A DNA stretch of 64,000 bases, taken from Isochrysis galbana. Its lineage: Eukaryota > Haptophyta > Isochrysidales > Isochrysidaceae. Both the position numbers and the translations under genes were made by a program. This document shows, piece by piece, positions 29,583 to 39,987 of this stretch; position 1 is the first letter of the stretch, and every line of letters starts with the position of its first letter. The notes below the pieces were generated by a model. It ran no database searches, was not told the DNA's origin, and saw only the letters and a list, made by a program, of their open reading frames with translations. Location: the NCBI GenBank assembly GCA_018136815.1, contig CM030940.1, positions 4,534,166 to 4,598,165 of the forward strand. The letters run 5' to 3'.

Positions 29583-30003
29583 TAGCGCCCCCTGCGATGG
29601 CGCGCCCGCGGCAGGCCTGCAGCTGCCTTCTGGCGACCCCTGGAGGCTCCTTGAGGCCAGCTCAGGGGGCAGAGGAGGTTGGGGCTGGGCCTTGGCCCTG
29701 GCCTCCCCTGCCTCTCCCTCGCTGGCGCTCCTGAGCTTCAGGGTGCCCCACGAGGCACTTGTCTGCCCGTCGACCAGGGGGCGGGAGGAGCGGGTTGGAG
29801 CAAGGAGCAACGAGCAATGGGCTGACCACCCCGGACCAAGACGAGCGAATCAGGCGAGCCTGTGGGGAAGGGAGTGAGTCAGCAGGGCAGTATGCTCCCG
29901 GCAAGCCATAAGCCATAAGGCATGCCGTGAGGATGGGTGGAGAGAGGGGGGGGCTCGTGCCCCCCCATGGGCGAACTAAGTATAAGTATAAACTTAGTTG
30001 ATT
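29583..30003 (+). repeat. GC-rich dispersed repeat G, copy 3
   Basis: Duplicates 29035-29456 with small indels and ends with the same GGGCTCGTGCCCCCCC block and a more perfect palindrome (ACTAAGTATAAGTATAAACTTAGT). Confidence 0.7.
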
Positions 30004-30540
30004 ATTTTTCCGTGTTAGAATGCACACCGAACCACCGCTTGTAGGACACTTCACCTCACAAATCTTCTCCGCCACGACGACTGGATGAGATCAACGCGGA
30101 GCACTACAGTAGCAACTCAAAGACTACTTCGATGTTAACCTAGAAGGTGCCGTAGAGACCTCTTCCAAGCTCTTGCCTGACGACCGTGACCGTGATGCCC
30201 AGTACGCAGGGGGCCAAGAGACGTGTAAGATAGTATCAACCGCCTAAGCATGTGCGCGTGCACGGGTGGGCAAGCTGCGGCTCGATGCACCCAAGCGAAA
30301 GGGGAAGCCCTTCCAAACGGCGGCACAAACAGAGATCACAAAGTTATCTGCTGCCATCGATACCGTGCAGCAGGCCTTCCCTCATCACATGTGGATCCTC
30401 CGATCTAGGGCTCTGGGGCGGTGCCGCATCACGACAAACTTCAGTGCCTCGGCAACAACTTCTCTCACACGAGATTTTGTGTGAACGAAAGGCCCTAGCA
30501 CGAATCACATCTGTTGTTTCCACTCATGATTCCTTATGGC
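30004..30540. other. 3' flank of the transporter gene, no gene recognised
   Basis: Short open frames only. It may contain the 3' UTR of the minus-strand transporter. Confidence 0.35.
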
Positions 30541-30545
30541 GCCAC

Positions 30546-31980
30546 TCATTCTGCACGTCGCTTCACATGTGGAGTCTGTGGCTGCACGCGCGTTTTACGG
30601 TAAGCATGCACTGCAACTCCTGCGCTGACGCACATCCCCGACATGAGCATCGTTGTCGTCAGGGGTTTGGGGAAGACTATGAAGCTGAGTATGATTGATA
30701 TGAGCTTGCGCGAATTCGTGGCGACAACCGCTGCGGTGCCACCGTGCGAACGGGCGAGAGCGATGAAGCAGCAAACACCAACCCAGCTCGTTGCGCCATA
30801 TAAAAGGAGGTGGCCAGAGGGCAGGCCCTGCGGCACCTGCGAAATCTCTCCAGTGGCAATGACACCCCCCAAAACGGCAAAAAAAGCGAGGCCATTGGTA
30901 TATACCATTACGTGCATTGGGGTGAGCTGTGGCTCAGCCTTGACCAAACGTTCCTGCAAAAGCACCTGCACAGCGTCACAGCACACAGCAAAGAACAGCA
31001 AGGCGATCCCGAGAAGAGAAGTGGACTTCTCAGATTTGCCAACGCTCGCCGCGGTATCATGCGACGCAAGGGTGAAGCCAACTAGGCCACAGCAAAGAAG
31101 AATCGCGGCAACGTGGTCCCAAATGGAGTAGGCCTTGCTCAACAGCACAGAGCCGAGCGCCATTGTAGGCAGCAGCTTGCAGGACTTGATGATGACCTTG
31201 ACGGGGAATGAGACCCAACGAAGGGCAATGTTGCCAGAGACAAGTGATGAGAAGACGAGAATGGAGATCCGTACAAGCGGCCAGAATGGCGTGCGTGCGT
31301 TGCCGCGCCCAAAAATAGCAAGGTATGCAACAGAGAGGGTCGAGCACACGCCGAATTCGTAGGCTGTCACCACAAGAGGCATCTTTTTCTGCAACAAGGT
31401 GGATGAAATAAGGACGGCATGAGATTGCAGGCCTGCCTGCAAGAGAGCCGGAGCTCTAGCTAGCTTTGACGGACTATCCTCCCTACTTGTAGCACAGTGG
31501 GCTTCCCATGCACTTCTGATCGTCTCATGTGGGAGTGAGTGTCAGAGGGCAAGAGGAAGGGCCAGAAAAGAGCGGGAAGAGACGAACGATGGCAGGGGAC
31601 GTGTGGAGCGCGAACGAACGAGCGGGATTGCGGCTGGCCGGGCCAAGTCTAGGCGAGCAGGCATGAAGGCGCATATCCGGTGTCATGTGGATGAGCAGAG
31701 GGGAGAGGAGAAGGATGTGGAAGATGGGATGGGCGGGGAGGGGGAAAAGGGAAGGGGCAGGGGGGGGGTGAGCCGCGTGGCAGAGCCAGACCCACTTGCC
31801 AGTCAAGAAAGGAGAATGTGGGAGTGCGTGGGAGATGGAAGGCGGACGCACCGGCATGGCGTAGATGAGCTGCTCCTGCAGCAGTGCATGGATGAGGCCA
31901 GCGCAGACGACACCCGCGCAGAGCATAAGCATGCGCGCATCGACGAGCGAGCTCACGCCCACCTGGCTCGGAAGGCACAT
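30546..31980 (-). CDS. SLC35B-like nucleotide-sugar/PAPS transporter (2 exons)
   Basis: Exons 31980-31852 and 31388-30546 splice in frame (donor GTGCGT, acceptor TTGCAG) to 323 aa. About ten hydrophobic helices with family-typical segments: GLIHALLQEQLIY in helix 1, FPVKVIIKSCKLLPTMALGSVLL (the K-x-x-K-S-x-K-x-x-P signature of SLC35B), LLFFAVCCDAVQVLLQERLVK, and the C-terminal TTTMLMSGMCVSAGVAVHAY. These proteins exchange UDP-galactose-type sugars or PAPS for nucleotide monophosphate across ER/Golgi membranes. A basic C terminus (VKRRAE) could act as an ER retrieval signal, although it is not a canonical KKxx. The splice site restores helix 1, which supports the model. The exact substrate is not predictable. 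Confidence 0.87.
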
Positions 31981-32480
31981 CGCACGACCAACAGGGCCGA
32001 CCAGAAGCGGAAGAGAGCGGGAGGGAGGGAGAGAGACTATGTTTGAGAAGGGGATAGGAATAAAGTACTTAAGAGCGGGAAGGCGTTCCAGTGGAAACGG
32101 GGGCGGCGGGGGGGAGGGGGGGGAGGGGCGCGAGTACGGTCGCGCCGTCTCGCCCCCTCTTGCTTGGGGCCGCCCGAGCTCCCCTACCCTGCCGGCGCTC
32201 TGGATGCCCGGCGCCCAGGCTGCTTGGCAATCGTCTCCCCTTGGCGCATACGTTGGGAGGTTCCGCGCCTATCGAGCCATCTCGAGGCCCCTCTGCACCC
32301 CTTGGAAGCGCAAAAGCTGTGGCGAGTTGTTGAGAGAAAGTGGAACTGCCAGAAAACTTAGCACGAGGCAAAGAAGGTGCAACTCGAGGTTCCCTTTTTT
32401 GTCACACCTCACACCCCTCCCGTCTATTTAGGTATACAATTTTTATTGACCTCTAACTTGGACACTATTCCCATGTACTC
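31981..32480. other. Upstream region of the transporter gene
   Basis: AG-rich near 31990-32110 and GC-rich after. No gene is recognised; a plus-strand open frame across it lacks domains. Confidence 0.35.
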
Positions 32481-32486
32481 AGACGA

Positions 32487-32608
32487 GAAGCGTTCAACCG
32501 CCATCACCCACAGATGGAAAAGCGTTCAATCGCCACCAGCCTATACACATGGAAAAGCGTTCAATCGCCATCACCCCCACGTATGGAAAAGCGTCCAATC
32601 GCCATCAC
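32487..32608 (+). repeat. Short tandem repeat, four units
   Basis: GGAAAAGCGTTCAATCGCCA is repeated four times with 30-36-bp spacing, first unit slightly diverged (GAGAAGCGTTCAACCGCCA). Confidence 0.85.
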
Positions 32609-32706
32609 CTCACCTTTCCCCGCAAGGGCCTATGATGTGTTCCCCATTTGACACTGTGAAGGTCTCCGAGCCGCTTTCGCCTGGGCTTTCCGCTCACGGT
32701 CAAAAA

Positions 32707-33600
32707 TGTCGACCCTGTCGCATCCGCGATCGACCTTTTTGTTTTAGAAGTTGTCTGCGTTTCTATGTCCCCTCCTTGTAGGCGAGTCACTAGTCACCGT
32801 CGCAGGATCCTACATTCGCCCTCTTTGCCCTTCCTGCTTCGCCTCCTTTGTCGCCTCCCTTGTCGTCTGCTTGCCCCTCACCTGGCTCACCTCCTTGCGT
32901 GCCCCTAGGGTTTTTAGGTTATGCCACGCGTGCGAGTGCCTCTGGTGCAAGGAACCGCCCCCTTAGGTGACCCTGATCTCCCTCAGGTGCTGGCCGTTGG
33001 ATTATATTGTGGCGCTACTTTACATCGGTCTTCATCAAGCCAATTATATGGGTTTTCGAAAGATTCCTTCCTTATTATTCCTGTGCGTAACTGTCGCCCC
33101 TTCGGATCGTCCGTCTCCCCGTCGCTCTCTTGTCGGCATTCTCTTCCTTGTTCGGTCTGTCAGCAGGTCCCTGTGCGTTCCGTGATAAAGATACGTAAGG
33201 GTGGAGAGTGTTGATGTGAGTGTGGTGCCGTGTCGGCAGTCCATCGGACTCTATCCGTTCTGTCGTCTGTCGTTCGTCGTTCTCGCTCTCGTTCTCGTTC
33301 TCGTTCCCGTTCTCGTCCCTCGTTCTCAACACTCGATCAATACCAAACCCCTCCAATCCCACAGCCCAATCCTATCCACCGCCAATCGCCCGCCCATGTC
33401 CGCTCCGTCGTCGCGCTCGCCCTCGCCCAAGCCCGTCCTCCCGCCTTCCTCTGCTGAGGAGGTGGTCCAGCCCGCCATTCCATCACTCCTGGCCATGTCC
33501 GCCGCGCCTCCGCCGATCGTTTCCCTTCCGTATCATCGCATATCGAGCCAGTGGTCATGCTCGATCCGTCAGACCCCCGCCCATATTAGTAGTACTTAAA
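32707..33600 (+). mobile_element. Family-2 Ty3/gypsy 5' fragment: LTR, leader, gag start
   Basis: LTR-like sequence (32707 to about 33190, matching 28640-28955 over its first 310 bp) is followed by a CTCGTTCTCGTTCTCG leader and a gag-like frame from ATG 33396 (MSAPSSRSPSPKPVLPPSSAEEVVQ). The frame ends at 33599 where hAT terminal sequence begins. A matching leader and gag start occur at 11572-11830, and a gag start at 6475 (minus). Confidence 0.65.
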
Positions 33601-33623
33601 AAGCCGTGTTTGACCGCCCTAAA
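33601..33623 (-). mobile_element. Solitary hAT terminus
   Basis: Read minus, TAGGGCGGTCAAACACGG then CTTTTTAAGTACTACTAATA matches the left end at 39988 (TAGGGCGGTCAAACAGGGCT...AAGTACTAATA). The element would extend leftward into the gag fragment, but no partner end is found there. Confidence 0.6.
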
Positions 33624-33698
33624 GGGGGGGGGGAGACCGGGGCGTGACGACGGAGAGGGAGTCGCGCGGGGGGACCTAAAGGCGGGAAACAATACGAA

Positions 33699-35712
33699 TA
33701 GGGCGGTCAAACAGGGGCTTTTTAACGACTAATAAGGGTTGGGCTGCATTTTTGACCGTGGCGCGATGCCCAATAAAAAACCTCCCGGGGGGGCTACCTG
33801 ACGCTACGAAAATCTTCGCCAAGAAATGGTGCGATTCGCCCCCCCTCTCTCCCCCTCCGTCACGCGCGCTCACGCTCTACTCGTAAAGAATTGGCGGTCG
33901 CGCCCGCGGGGGGATCGGTTCCTTTGTATCTAAGCTACATTCGGCATTTGTTTCCCGCCCGATGCAGCGCCGTGTCGGGCTGCCGACAGTCCGACCACCC
34001 CCTGACCCCCTGCGCAGCCCACCCAGCACATCACAGCGCGCGCACGCGGCTACCCTGGCTACCAGAGGCCCCACCCCGACCATCCCGACCCGCCCCTCGC
34101 AGGATTCGCCCTCTCTCGAACTCGGCATCGAGAACTAGGATCAGCTCACCGGCGCGGCAGTCCACTCTTGGCTGACGAGCCTCCGCATTGAGGCTGCCAA
34201 CGCGGCCATCCTCCCTCTGACAGTGCCAGATCTGGCGTTGATCGATGAGGTGAGACCCGTGGGCGGCCTCAGGACGGGCTTCGTCGTGGCGCTCTACGCC
34301 ACGGCGAGCAGGAAAGCCCAAGATCCTGCCAGAGCGCCTCACAGCGCATCTGGCGGGAACCCACCACCCAGAGCAGAAATCATCTTCTGCCGCTGGGTGG
34401 TGGGCTTGGCAGGCGGTATTGGGAATCAACCCATACTGCCAATGACGCGCGATAGCGCAATAAAAGCGCTCCTGGCACGCGGAGCTCGCGCAGCCAAGGC
34501 CCACTCCAAGGTCTTGGCAACACTTGACACGAAGTCAAGGAGAGCCGTAGACCGCGGAGCCGACGCGGCGTCCGTCGACCCCAGGTGGGCAGCTGAGACA
34601 GGGGGGCTTTGACAGTCCGCCGCCAGGCCTCAAGTAAGCATCGGCCAAAGCGGCGGCGGCGACGGCCCAGTAAGTGGGGGCGGCGGCGGCGGCGGCGCTC
34701 CCTCGGCGACGTCAGACGTCAACGTTCAAAGGGCGCCACGGATGGCTGACTGCAACGAGGATTCAGCGCGCGGCCTGCTCGATTGGCGTGACTGTCTGGG
34801 TGGCCCCAGCGTATTTGGTGTCTGGCTGGGCCCCCTATTCAGGTAGATCATCGAAATCGGGCACGCAGCGCGGCCGGAATCGGTTGGAAGTTGGGCTCTC
34901 CGGGCCTCCCTAGGCGACGTCAGACGTCAACGTTCAAAGGGCGCCACGGATGGCTGATTGCGACGAGGATTCAGCGCGCGGCCTGCTCGATTGGCGTGAC
35001 TGTCTGGGTGGCCCCTGTGTGTTTGGTGTCTGGCGGGGCCCCCCATCCAGGTGGATCGTCGAAAACGGGCATGCACCGCGCCCGGTCTCGATTTGAAGTT
35101 GGGCTCTCCGGGCCTCACTCGGAGACGGCTCAACGTCCAATGGGCTCAGCGGATGGCTGATTTCGACGAGGTTTCGGCGCGCGGCCTGCCCGATTGGCGT
35201 GACTGTGCGGGTGGCCCCGGTGTATTTGGTGTCTGGCGGGGCCCCCCATCCAGGTGGATTGTCGAAAACGGGCATGCACCGCGCCCGGTCTCGATTTGAA
35301 GTTGGGCTCTCCGGGCCTCACTCGGAGACGTTGGACGCTCAGCGGTTGGCTGATTTCGACGAGGTTTCGGCGCGCGGCCTGCCCGATTGGCGTGACTGTG
35401 CGGGTGGCCCCGGTGTATTTGGTGTCTGGCGGGGCCCCCCATCCAGGTGGATCGTCGAAAACGGGCATGCACCGCGCCCGGTCTCGATTTGAAGTTGAGC
35501 TCTTTAAGCCCTTTCCGACTTTAGCGTCTTTCGTCAATATTTGCTTACGTTTTGTTGTGGGGGCCCAAGGGGGAGGTCTGGGTCCCAATGGGGCCCGGAT
35601 ATGTGTCAGTTGGGTGTATTGGGAACTTTCTACCAAAAAAATCCTGAAATTTCCTTAACCGTGAGATGGTCATTTTTTCACCCCTAATAAAAAAACCCTG
35701 TTTGACCGCCCT
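33699..35712 (+). mobile_element. Complete non-autonomous hAT element with 8-bp target duplication
   Basis: Left end TAGGGCGGTCAAACAGGGG, right end CCCTGTTTGACCGCCCT. It is flanked on both sides by AATACGAA, an 8-bp target-site duplication as expected for hAT. The related locus at 38192-38276 carries the same flanking sequence without the element and with one copy of the target (CATACGAG). Contents: a subterminal left region, a degenerate coding remnant (34070-34612, whose beginning resembles 40396-40480), and a ~200-bp tandem array next to the right end. No transposase is encoded, so mobility would need a transposase from elsewhere. Confidence 0.85.
34694..35510 (+). repeat. Subterminal tandem array, four ~200-bp units
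   Basis: The phrase GGATGGCTGA/GGTTGGCTGA recurs at about 34740, 34948, 35151 and 35345, giving periods of about 208, 202 and 195 bp. Units share GCGCGGCCTGC-CGATTGGCGTGACTGT and the end TTGAAGTTGGGCTCTCCGGGCCTC. Units 3 and 4 are the most alike. A single unit is present in the truncated copy at 1895-2340. Confidence 0.9.
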
Positions 35713-36400
35713 AATACGAAAAGAGATGTACAACCCTCCCTACCCGCAACAGCTTGCAAAATTCGACGCTCACAACGCACATTTTGGTTTTTCTGATGGC
35801 CACTCCCACACCAGCGCACGGACATCAAACCACCATCATCGGTCGGGTCTCACGCGAGGCAATGCGCGCCACCATGGCTGCGAGGCGCCCTGGGCTGGCC
35901 ACCCATACATCTGACACGCCTTCTAGCAGCCGCACGACGCACACACCTGCCGCCATCAACCATCAGTCTGTGATAGGCAAGGCGAGGTCCGGATGTGCAT
36001 ACGTCAACACCAAAGACCAAAGATGTGGATGCACAAACGGGCTTTTGCGGGGCTTTCAGGCGGTCGCTCCCGAGTAAAGGTGGCGGCTTATGACCTGTCT
36101 CGAACAGTCTGACGGCCCTTCCCTCTCTCGCCACGCCCCATGCAACCCAATACCCTGCTGAGCGCCTCACGCAGCCCATCTGTAGTGCGCTTCCCCGCCC
36201 CCACCCTAGCTCGATGTGGCGGTACAAGGGTGGACTGTGCGCGGGCTCAGGCAGAGGCCCCATACCAGCTAGTCCCTCCACCAGATGCAAAGCGCGTCCG
36301 AGCGCCAGGCCCCGTGACAGCTGGAGGAGCCAGGCAGCCGCCGCGCGAGCGAACCCCCCCCCCCCCAATCGGTGGCGGGGCCAGCTAGAGACGCCAGCAC
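35713..36400. other. Region without a clear gene
   Basis: Short overlapping frames on both strands (35850-36533 minus, 36140-36388 plus) have Arg/Pro-rich composition and no domain. The first 40 bp are the target flank of the hAT insertion. Confidence 0.35.
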
Positions 36401-37248
36401 CCAAAAACAGGAAGAGAATTGTAGGGAGGGAAAGGGGAGAAGGGGGAAAGAGAGAAGAGAGAGAAAAGGAGAGAAGAGAGAGAAATATGTAGAGGGAGAT
36501 ACACAGGCGAGAGGGGACAGAGAGAGCACACAAAGTTCAATCTCCTTTTTCTTCCGTGTCTATATATCAGTGTTCAAAGCCCCCCCCCCCCGGGAGCTCC
36601 CGTCAGCAGGTACGTCTTGGGAGCTTGCGGGGATTTTTGCTGCCCCCCCGGGGAACTCCCCGGGGGCTTTTCTTAGCAAAAGGCCTCTCAGAGAGCTTCT
36701 GGCAGCTCTGGGAGCAACCGGGGGTCAGAGAGAGACAGCCGCAGAGAGAGAAGGACAGAGAGATGGACAGGGAGAAAAGGAGAGGAGAGAGATTAGAGCG
36801 GCCGGGGGGGTTGGCGGGGGGGGGGGGGGGGGGGAGCACGAGAGGTGGGGAAGAAGGAGAGAGGGAGAGAGAGAAGAGAGAGAAGAGTGGTGTGTGTGGG
36901 TGATGGTGACAGGTGTGGTGCAGGCGGGGGATGCGCGTGCGAACTGTTCGTCGGTGGGCGGCGGCGCGAGCGAGGTCCCGAGCGAGAGCGAGGTCCTGAA
37001 GGAGAGCAAGCGGGGAATGGGAAGTGACGGAGATATAGATGGAGACAGAGGGAGAGTGGGACAAAACAAGGGGGTGAGAGCGTGTAGGGAGGAGAAGGAG
37101 AGAGAGAGTGACGAAGATAGAGCGGGAGAAGGAGTGAACGTACTGGAAAGTGGGGCGCCCATGGCCGGTTCGCGTGCCCACCAGACCCAGGCGAGGTGCA
37201 GCCTGCTGACAGATCTCGAGAGAGAGGAAGAGATAGAGGCGAGGAGAG
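36400..37248. repeat. Purine (G/A)-rich low-complexity region
   Basis: Runs of GAGAGAGGAAAGG type dominate, with a G-run at 36816-36834. A short inverted repeat CCCCCCGGGGAACTCCCCGGGGG lies at 36645-36667. Open frames here are compositional. Confidence 0.7.
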
Positions 37249-37348
37249 NNNNNNNNNNNNNNNNNNNNNNNNNNNNNNNNNNNNNNNNNNNNNNNNNNNN
37301 NNNNNNNNNNNNNNNNNNNNNNNNNNNNNNNNNNNNNNNNNNNNNNNN
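37249..37348. other. Assembly gap (100 N)
   Basis: Exactly 100 N, a conventional placeholder of unknown true size. It follows a GA-rich tract that probably broke the assembly. Confidence 0.99.
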
Positions 37349-37439
37349 TGGAGTCGTTGTTGTTCCCTCGCAGCTTTGCTCTGTTACCCCTTAGAGGGTC
37401 TGCACGCGTTGTCCGCTGGTGGTCCTACCTAAATAAACT

Positions 37440-37912
37440 TTTACGTTATACGTTATACTAGAATACCTAAAAATAACGATACATACTACTATATACAATC
37501 CAAGGGAGAGTATATCCCGCGCGACAAATTTCTTGAGTCTTGGGAGAACATAGTGAAACACGCAAGCGGCATAATAGATAATAGGTAATAGGAACGGTAA
37601 CGCAGGAAGCCAGCACCGACACCAAATAATACGGGAGACGACAACTACCACAACGACTCCCAACGCCAACGCGGAGACCCAACAGCCTGAGATTCGCTTA
37701 ACCCAACAAGGCGAATACTTCGCCAAAGAGGGAAACAACTGGTACGAGGTCGAACTCTCATTCTCATATCTGGGCACCCCTATCTTGGGAGACCAAGCAG
37801 TAGCCGAACCCACCGATTTAGACCCGACCCCACCGGCGAAGTGGGGCGAAGGATATAAATCCAACAAGAGAACGGAATATCCGCTCCCGGATGAATACTC
37901 ACTAGACTAGAC
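37440..37912 (+). pseudogene. LINE ORF2 fragment
   Basis: The plus-strand translation, with frame shifts, matches ORF2 of the 57087 copy: a PRESISRATNFLSLG-like segment, then QQGEYFAKEGNNWYEVELSF, then PPAKWGEGYKSNKRTEYPLPDEYSLD. It is a truncated dead copy. Confidence 0.75.
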
Positions 37913-38191
37913 TAGACGGCAAAACATCCCTTGACGCTTGACGCTACGGGCGTGGACCACGTCACCAAGACCAAGGCACTGCAAGAAACCCAAAACAAAC
38001 GCCGGCGCCTTACGGGTCGGGGAAAGACGGGAAGGGAGAGGGGGGAGAGGGCTTCCGCGGGGGAGCCGGAGCCGGGGAGAAGAGAAAGAGAAGAGAGGGG
38101 GGGCGGACCGATTCGGGACGATGCGGCGGGGGAGAAGGGAGAAGGGAACTGGGGCTGGGGCGCGGCGACAGAGACAGAGAGCAGAGAGTAG

Positions 38192-38311
38192 AGAGGGAGT
38201 CGCGCGGGAAGACCTAAAACCGGAACATACACATACGAGGGGGGAGTGTACAAGGCCCCCCCTTTACCCGCAACACGCCCTTAGAAGTTAAAAGCCCTGT
38301 TTGACCGCCCT
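38192..38311. repeat. hAT target-site paralogue (empty site) followed by a hAT terminus
   Basis: 38192-38276 (GAGTCGCGCGGGAAGACCTAAAACCGG...CATACGAG...ACCCGCAACA) is the uninterrupted equivalent of the flanks of the element at 33699-35712. From 38287 the sequence AAAGCCCTGTTTGACCGCCCTA is a hAT end read in minus orientation, with no partner end visible. Confidence 0.65.
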
Positions 38312-38856
38312 ATGGCCTATGGCCTATGGTAGCCTTGGTACTATGTACTATATTAGTCTATGGTCTATAGTACTTCTATGTTTATGTTAGTTACCGAGCT
38401 ACTGTATTCACAGCCTAATGAGAGACGCTGTGGAGACCTTGTTGAAACCTTGTTGCGGCGGTGCAAAAAACAAAAACCCTCGAGTGCTTACACCTTACAC
38501 TTACAACCCTACAAGTTCGACTTAAGTAGAGCCCTACTCTTCTCTTCTACTTTTTGTTTACAATAGTTAGTAGAGTTAGTTCACCGCAGCTGCCCGACCG
38601 AGGGTGGGTCTTCCTTTTGGCCGGAGCAAACTGCCGCGTCTGAGGCACGTGGGGGTTGCGAGGGAGCAGTGCTGCGCGGTCGTGGTGCGTGGCGCCCCTT
38701 GTGCCCCCGCCCGCCTCTCTCTCGCTCTCCGCCTCCCGCGCGTCCTCTGTACGTGCTGCGAGTGCGCGCGGCGATGGGCGAGTGCTTCGAGTTGATCCGC
38801 ACACACGCTTAATCACACGCGACCGCTCTCTCTGCCCTATCATCACAGCCAGCACC
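38312..38856. promoter_or_regulatory. 5' flank of the eL18 gene
   Basis: The distal part is AT-rich with TATGGCCTATGG iterations (38311-38345). The proximal 250 bp is GC-rich with pyrimidine stretches (CCGCTCTCTCTGCCCTATC) just before the ATG, reminiscent of pyrimidine-rich starts of ribosomal protein mRNAs. No TATA box is obvious. Confidence 0.35.
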
Positions 38857-39649
38857 ATGGGTATCGACATTAAGGCTGGCGGTCGCAAGGCGACGAAGAA
38901 GTCGGGCCGCACCGCTCCCGTCTCCGAGAACCTTTACTTGCGCCTCATCGTCAAGCTCTACCGTTTCCTCGCCAGGCGGACGGATGCAAAGTTCAACAAG
39001 GCGCGTAGTGCGCGCGTGAGAGCTTGGTCGGTGTGGAGGCTGCGGTGTTGCTGAGCGCTGGCAGATTGTAATGGTGTGATGGTATCATACGGCTTGGGGA
39101 ACTGAGAGAAGCCCGGCCACCATTATTGTAGGTCGTGCTGAAGCGTCTCTTCATGTCCAAGACCAACCGCCCGCCACTGTCCATCAAGAACATCAGCAAA
39201 TTCATGGCGCGTGAGGGAAATGAGGTGCAGCTGCCATGCGCGAATCGTCTAGCTCCTGGCCTTCTGTCCTCTCTCGCGCGCCCACCGCCGCATGCTGTCC
39301 CCATCCCTCTTAGAACAAGATTGCTGTGTGCGTCGGCTCGGTCACGGACGATGTCCGCTTCCTTGAGGTGCCGAAGATGACGATTTGCGCCCTCCGCTTC
39401 ACTGCCACTGCGCGTGCCCGCATTGTCAAGGCTGGCGGGGAATGCCTGACGTTCGATCAGCTTGCTCTCAAGGCCCCGACGGGCGAGGGCACCGTGCTGC
39501 TGCGTGGCTGCAAGTCGCGTCGTGAGTCTGCGCGCCACTTCGGCGCCCCGGGCGTGAAACACTCCCACGTCAAGCCGTATGTGCGTTCCAAGGGGCGCAA
39601 GTTCGAGAAGGCCCGTGGCCGTCGTGCGTCGCGTGGCTACCGCAACTAA
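38857..39649 (+). CDS. RPL18: 60S ribosomal protein L18 (eL18), 3 exons
   Basis: Exons 38857-39000, 39132-39224 and 39314-39649 give 190 aa, the usual eL18 length (about 188). It starts [18 protein letters not shown] and contains the conserved [75 protein letters not shown] and the C-terminal [20 protein letters not shown]. It is a structural component of the large cytosolic ribosomal subunit. Intron 1 (39001-39131) appears to begin with GC rather than GT (AAG then GCGCGT) and end TTGTAG; only this junction keeps the conserved frame KFNK-VVLKRL. Intron 2 is GTGCAG...CTTAG. This is a single-copy-looking, fully conserved housekeeping gene. Confidence 0.97.
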
Positions 39650-39987
39650 TCGCCTATCCAACTCCACTCAACTGCGGCGAGATGCTGGCTTCCGTGCAGT
39701 GTCTTCTTTGGCGATGGCACGCGGTATGTTTGAGGGCACAGCGGGTTGTTGTGAGCGGGATGGTTGCTGGAGCAATCTCACAGTTCTCGTATGTGTTCAG
39801 AGCGCGTGCTGCCTTTTTTGTCGTGGGGACGAGCAAGTGTTGACTCTTGTCTGCGATATTTGGGGGGGCTGTGGTTGGGCAGAGCATGTTGCCGTTTGTG
39901 TCTTATAATAGCAGCACTCTTTTCTAGGTCGGAGTGTGAGAGAGCAGCACCCCACCAAACGGCCGATGGCACCCGATGCCGTAGTAG
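39650..39987. other. 3' flank of eL18
   Basis: No gene is recognised. It presumably holds the eL18 3' UTR; TCTTATAATAG near 39900 is AT-rich. Confidence 0.35.

Noticed and set aside
32487-32608. CRISPR-like array
   Set aside because: Four short imperfect repeats with unequal, non-unique spacers in a eukaryotic genome; a simple tandem repeat.
36372-37394. 340-codon Glu/Arg/Gly-rich open frame
   Set aside because: A purine-rich simple sequence that runs through 100 N; no domain.
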